NCBI GenBank assembly: GCA_018065375.1
Contig: JAGHTJ010000109.1
Location: 1 to 9,553 of the forward strand
Length of the DNA: 9,553 nucleotides
DNA from: Candidatus Equinaster intestinalis
Lineage (GTDB): Bacteria; Bacillota_A; Clostridia; Oscillospirales; Acutalibacteraceae
Reading direction: 5' to 3'
The translations under genes were made by a program, and so were the position numbers. How positions within the stretch are numbered: the stretch's first letter is position 1; each line of letters starts with the position of its first letter. The notes beneath the pieces are model-generated. The model worked only from the letters and a program-made list of their open reading frames with translations, had not been told where the DNA came from and made no database searches. Shown in pieces: positions 6,320 through 9,553 of the stretch.

Positions 6320-7450
6320 ATGAAGTATATAGGTTTTTATGATTTTCCGGAATATATTGCCGAAAACCGTGCGGCGGGTCCTCCGGCGCGAGCCGTATGC
6401 GAATATATGGCAAAGCTTTTCGGAAGAGTTGATAATCTTGTTGTTTTTGCGCCAATCAGAACCTTAAATAAGAGCGGTTTATATAAGGCGCGCGTTCAAA
6501 AACTTAATGATAATGTTACGGTTAAAATTCCTTTTTCTTTCGGAACGCGCACAAAAATCGGACGGGTTCTGGTTGCGTTTTATACCAGACTTTGGCTTCT
6601 TTTCCAGCTGCTTTTCAAAACAAAGTCGTATGAAACGGTAATAGCTTATCACAGTATGTCGTTTATCGGTGTTATCAGTTTTGCTAAAAAAATCAAGCAT
6701 TTGCATTTAATTGAGGAAATTCGCGAAATATATGCCGATATTAACCAAATGAGCGAGAAAAGCAAGCAAAATGAGCGCGAATATTTTGCAAAAGCCGATA
6801 GCTATATTTTTGCTACAGAGTTGCTTAACAGCTCGATAAACACTTTAAATAAGCCTTATTTAATCTCTCCGGCAGTATATACTCCCGAAAAAATTGTTTC
6901 GGAAAAATTTGCTGACGGTAAAATTCATTTGGTTTATGCCGGTACCTTCAGGCAAAGTAAGGGCGGTGTTGATACTGCAATCAAGATAGGAAAGTTTTTG
7001 GATAGCGGGTATCATATTCATATTCTCGGAACCGGTACCGATGAGCGAATTAAAGAGCTGAATAATTTGATTGCCGAAAACAGCGGCGAATGCCTTATTA
7101 CCTATGACGGTATTCTGTACGGTGATGATTTTAAAACATTTTTGCAAAAGTGTCATATCGGTCTTTCGACTCAAAATCCCGAGGGTAGTTATAACGTCTC
7201 TTCTTTCCCGTCTAAAATTATGACATATCTTGCAAATGGATTAGATGTTTTATCGGTTCGAATTCCGGCGGTTGAAACCTGTCCGGTAGGTTCTTATTTA
7301 TATTATTATGATGATTCCAACCCTCAAAACATCGCAGATGTTATTAAAACGATTGATATTAAGCAATCTATAAACAAATCTGATTTATTAAAAAAATTAG
7401 ATGAAGATTTACTTAACTCTTTGGCAAACAGCAGTGATTTTTTGGGATAA
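6320..7450 (+). CDS. Glycosyltransferase family 4-like (GT-B fold)
   Basis: A 376-aa probable cytoplasmic glycosyltransferase of the same pathway. The N-terminal half (about 1-190) starts MKYIGFYDFPEY and includes EEIREIYAD (132-140). The C-terminal GT1/GT4-type domain begins with IHLVYAGTFRQSKGG (202-216), followed by HILGTGTDER (234-243) and SSFPSKIMTYLANGLDVLS (294-312), where the expected donor-binding region lies. The N-terminal MKYIGFYDF suits ATG 6320, with a weak GAG (6313-6315) just before it. A GTG at 6311, overlapping the previous stop as GTGA, is an alternative that adds three residues. The short PAVET motif (316-320) sits where many GT4 enzymes have an EX7E glutamate. Donor and acceptor cannot be told from sequence. 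Identification as GT4-like is firm, the exact function is not. Confidence 0.85.
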   Translation: MKYIGFYDFPEYIAENRAAGPPARAVCEYMAKLFGRVDNLVVFAPIRTLNKSGLYKARVQKLNDNVTVKIPFSFGTRTKIGRVLVAFYTRLWLLFQLLFKTKSYETVIAYHSMSFIGVISFAKKIKHLHLIEEIREIYADINQMSEKSKQNEREYFAKADSYIFATELLNSSINTLNKPYLISPAVYTPEKIVSEKFADGKIHLVYAGTFRQSKGGVDTAIKIGKFLDSGYHIHILGTGTDERIKELNNLIAENSGECLITYDGILYGDDFKTFLQKCHIGLSTQNPEGSYNVSSFPSKIMTYLANGLDVLSVRIPAVETCPVGSYLYYYDDSNPQNIADVIKTIDIKQSINKSDLLKKLDEDLLNSLANSSDFLG

Positions 7451-7477
7451 AGCAATAAATTAAATTATGGTGTTTGT

Positions 7478-8512
7478 ATGCGTATTGTTGTAAATGATAT
7501 TGCCGCGTCTTCAGGCGGTGCAATGGCAATTTTAAAACAGTTTTATCAGTATGTTCGTGATAACGATAAAAGCAATGAATGGATTTTTCTGCTTTCCGAC
7601 AGTTATCTTGAAGAAACCGACAATATCAAAATCAAAGTTATTACGAGCGTTAAAAAGAGCGGTTTGCATAAGCTCTGGTTTGATTTTGTTTCGGGAAGCA
7701 GGTTTATAAACTCTCTGAAACCCGATATTGTTTTCTCGATGCAGAATATTCTTACTTTTGGTGTTAAGGCGCCGCAATATGTATATATTCATCAGTCGAT
7801 ACCTTTTCAGCATCAGAAGAATTTTTCACTATTTATTGGCAGCGAGCGTCCGGTGGCGATTTATCAGCATCTTATCGGCAGAATCATAAAGCTTTCCGCA
7901 AAGAAATCAGATGGCTTTATAGTTCAAACAGAATGGATGAAAAGGGAAGTTTTGTCATCAATAAATAATACCGGTAAAAAATGCCTGGCGGCTTTCCCGG
8001 ATGTGCCGGGTTTCAAGGTTGATGCTTCGAAAATTTCAGCTGAAAGATTGTTCTTTTACCCCACAAACGAAGAAAGTTACAAGAATATATCGGCTATAGA
8101 AGAAGCTGTAAATATTCTTAAAACAAGAAATTTAAACGATTATAGGGTTGTTCTTACTATTAAGAAGGAAAACACCGATAATTTTGAATATTCGGGCAGA
8201 CTAAATTTCGAGCAGATGTGCGAGATGTATTCCAAAGCGGTTTTGTTGTTTCCTTCATATATCGAAACGGTTGGTTTGCCGCTTTTGGAGGCTATGCAGT
8301 TCGGTGCAGTTATTTTTGCCGCAGATTGTGATTATGCTCACGAAACAATCGGCGATTACAAAAATGCTTATTACTTTAATCCCTGGAAACCCGATGAGCT
8401 TGCCGATTTGATGCAAAAATATTTAAACGGCGAGATTAAAAGAGAAATTGGTATTTCAGGTATTCAGAAAAAATCGGAGTGGAGCAGAGTTTTCGATTTT
8501 TTACTCGGTTAA
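7478..8512 (+). CDS. Glycosyltransferase family 4-like with an EX7E motif
   Basis: A 344-aa probable cytoplasmic glycosyltransferase, somewhat short for the family (often 360-410). The N-terminal domain (about 1-185) starts MRIVVNDIAASSGGAM, whose glycine-rich loop is usual near the acceptor/donor cleft, and holds YVYIHQSIPF (101-110). The C-terminal domain has FYPTNEESYKN (193-203) and FPSYIETVGLPLLEAM (258-273), giving the retaining GT4 signature E263-x7-E271. The ATG at 7478 follows a 27-base AT-rich gap and has only a weak binding site (TGGTG, 7468-7472). This is the least convincing ribosome binding site in the cluster, so its expression may depend more on the genes around it. The adjacent GTs and the following polymerase place it late in repeat-unit assembly. 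The sugar it transfers is not known. Confidence 0.87.
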   Translation: MRIVVNDIAASSGGAMAILKQFYQYVRDNDKSNEWIFLLSDSYLEETDNIKIKVITSVKKSGLHKLWFDFVSGSRFINSLKPDIVFSMQNILTFGVKAPQYVYIHQSIPFQHQKNFSLFIGSERPVAIYQHLIGRIIKLSAKKSDGFIVQTEWMKREVLSSINNTGKKCLAAFPDVPGFKVDASKISAERLFFYPTNEESYKNISAIEEAVNILKTRNLNDYRVVLTIKKENTDNFEYSGRLNFEQMCEMYSKAVLLFPSYIETVGLPLLEAMQFGAVIFAADCDYAHETIGDYKNAYYFNPWKPDELADLMQKYLNGEIKREIGISGIQKKSEWSRVFDFLLG

Positions 8513-8523
8513 CGGTAAATTTT

Positions 8524-8530
8524 AAGGAGG
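8524..8530 (+). promoter_or_regulatory. Strong ribosome binding site of the membrane polymerase gene
   Basis: AAGGAGG, seven bases before the ATG at 8538, is close to the ideal Shine-Dalgarno sequence and fixes the start of the final, partial gene. Confidence 0.8.
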
Positions 8531-8537
8531 TTATTCG

Positions 8538-9553
8538 ATGAAGTTAAAATCAGTACTCAAAAACGATGTATTTTACTTTGTCGTTTTTGCTTCGTTGACC
8601 TTGTTACCGCTTACTGATATATTTAACTACTTGCGCGTAGCCATTATGGGCGTAATGTTCATATTTAAGTGTATGAATTTTAACAGCATCAGCCCAAATG
8701 TCAGAAAAATGGTGCTGTATATGATTATGAGCCCGATTATTCCGATACTTTTTGTTATGATATTTGACGGCGGACAGGTTTCCTGGGGAATAGTAATACA
8801 CGAATATATGCGCTTGATTTTTGCGGCATTTGCGATATGTACGGCAAGTAAATGCAGAGTTTCTTTTAAAACGGTTTACATAATCTGTGCTTGCGTACTC
8901 TTATTTAACCTTGCCATTCAGATTTTACAGAAATCGGGAAATTCGGCAGTATACAACTTTATTAAGACTAACTATGTTCAAACAGATGGATTTTCACATC
9001 TTGACCTTTCTAAAGACGATGGCGGCAATTTCCGCGGCGGTTCAATATTTGTAAATCCTAATGTTTACATGGTAATTCCGCTTATGTGCCTCGGTGTATT
9101 TTATCAGCAAAAGCGAATAAAGGATTCGGTGATAAATATGGGGCTGATTGCGGCAACCCTTGTTTCCTGTTATTTAACAGGCTCTCGCACTTCGATAATC
9201 ACAGCGGCTGCAATTATTGTTGTTTACTATTTTGTTTACGATAGAAATAAATTATTACTGGCAATACCTATAGGCGGAATTGCATTATATTTTCTGATGG
9301 GTTCGGATATTTCCGGTTCAAGGGCTTTTCGAATAGATTCTGCCGGCTCACTTGATGTTAAAATCAACGGTTTTATCTGGTATTGGCGATCTGCAAACCC
9401 GCTTTATTGGATAACCGGCTCATTAGGTTCTTCACGGGTATATTCAATTGACTGCGAATGGGGTCATATTTATACTTGGTACGGTTTGTTTGGATATTAT
9501 TGGTACATTATGTATTATAAATATGCGCGAAAGAATTTAAAACAGCTTAATGT
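8538..9553 (+). CDS. O-antigen polymerase/ligase-like membrane protein (Wzy/WaaL class), partial
   Basis: The 3' end is cut by the window edge; 338 codons are open, with no stop. The translation is rich in hydrophobic segments, with likely membrane spans near residues 11-27, 30-45, 58-76, 90-102, 112-130, 170-188, 198-213, 217-233, 238-254 and 310-326. A longer outward-facing loop lies around 131-170 (with SHLDLSKDDGGNFRGG at 153-168) and another at about 255-305. FVNPNVYMVIPLM (171-183) and LTGSRTSIITAA (213-224) are features of the Wzy/WaaL (O-antigen ligase) superfamily. EWGHIYTWYGLFGYYW (307-322) is the expected C-terminal loop-plus-helix. It therefore probably polymerises, or transfers, lipid-linked units on the outer face of the cytoplasmic membrane. 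In a Gram-positive setting a Wzy-type polymerase is more likely than a lipid A ligase. It follows the glycosyltransferases, as polymerases often do. A flippase should be nearby but is not in the window. Confidence 0.85.
   Translation, partial: MKLKSVLKNDVFYFVVFASLTLLPLTDIFNYLRVAIMGVMFIFKCMNFNSISPNVRKMVLYMIMSPIIPILFVMIFDGGQVSWGIVIHEYMRLIFAAFAICTASKCRVSFKTVYIICACVLLFNLAIQILQKSGNSAVYNFIKTNYVQTDGFSHLDLSKDDGGNFRGGSIFVNPNVYMVIPLMCLGVFYQQKRIKDSVINMGLIAATLVSCYLTGSRTSIITAAAIIVVYYFVYDRNKLLLAIPIGGIALYFLMGSDISGSRAFRIDSAGSLDVKINGFIWYWRSANPLYWITGSLGSSRVYSIDCEWGHIYTWYGLFGYYWYIMYYKYARKNLKQLN

Noticed and set aside
8604..8801. Antisense open frame (65 aa) opposite the membrane protein
   Set aside because: Tyr/His/Asn-rich translation with no motif; the sense frame has a near-ideal ribosome binding site and Wzy/WaaL-type features.
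1..9553. CRISPR, tRNA, rRNA, insertion sequences or tandem repeats
   Set aside because: I saw no regularly spaced direct repeats, cloverleaf-like segments, transposase motifs or terminal inverted repeats; the window is almost fully coding.

Overview
The window is a stretch of moderately AT-rich bacterial DNA holding one uninterrupted, single-direction gene cluster for a surface polysaccharide or glycoconjugate. Nine complete genes and the first part of a tenth all lie on the + strand. They are spaced by 0-34 bases or overlap by 1-20 bases, which suggests one transcript. Purine-rich Shine-Dalgarno sites, short spacing and homologue flavour point to a Firmicute of the Clostridia type (gut Oscillospiraceae or Lachnospiraceae-like). 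This is an impression from the protein sequences, not a proven assignment. No RNA gene, mobile element, CRISPR array or convincing promoter or terminator is visible, so the promoter is probably upstream of the window.

Layout: (1) 92-2527 is a start module. It has a PglD/NeuD-like sugar acetyltransferase, a PglE-like DegT/DnrJ/EryC1/StrS aminotransferase and a PglC-like phosphoglycosyl transferase. Together these could make an N-acetylated amino-dideoxy sugar such as UDP-diacetylbacillosamine and load its phosphate form onto undecaprenyl phosphate. The needed 4,6-dehydratase (PglF type) is not in the window. (2) 2555-4098 is an ATP-grasp ligase and a HAD hydrolase whose stop and start codons overlap as ATGA. 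They are a probable decoration or precursor pair of unknown substrate. (3) 4109-8512 holds three GT4-type glycosyltransferases, with a Stealth-family sugar-phosphate transferase between the first and second. (4) 8538 to the window end is a multi-pass membrane protein that looks like an O-antigen polymerase or ligase (Wzy/WaaL class), cut by the window edge.

Read as a pathway: the first sugar is made and attached to the lipid carrier, glycosyltransferases extend the unit, the Stealth enzyme probably adds a sugar through a phosphodiester, the ATP-grasp/HAD pair may add or prepare an amino-acid-like or phosphate-bearing group, and the membrane protein polymerises or transfers the unit. A flippase (Wzx) is expected but not seen here. 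The individual families are known. The least understood part, and the best candidate for new chemistry, is the ATP-grasp/HAD pair combined with the Stealth enzyme. I saw no wholly new system.
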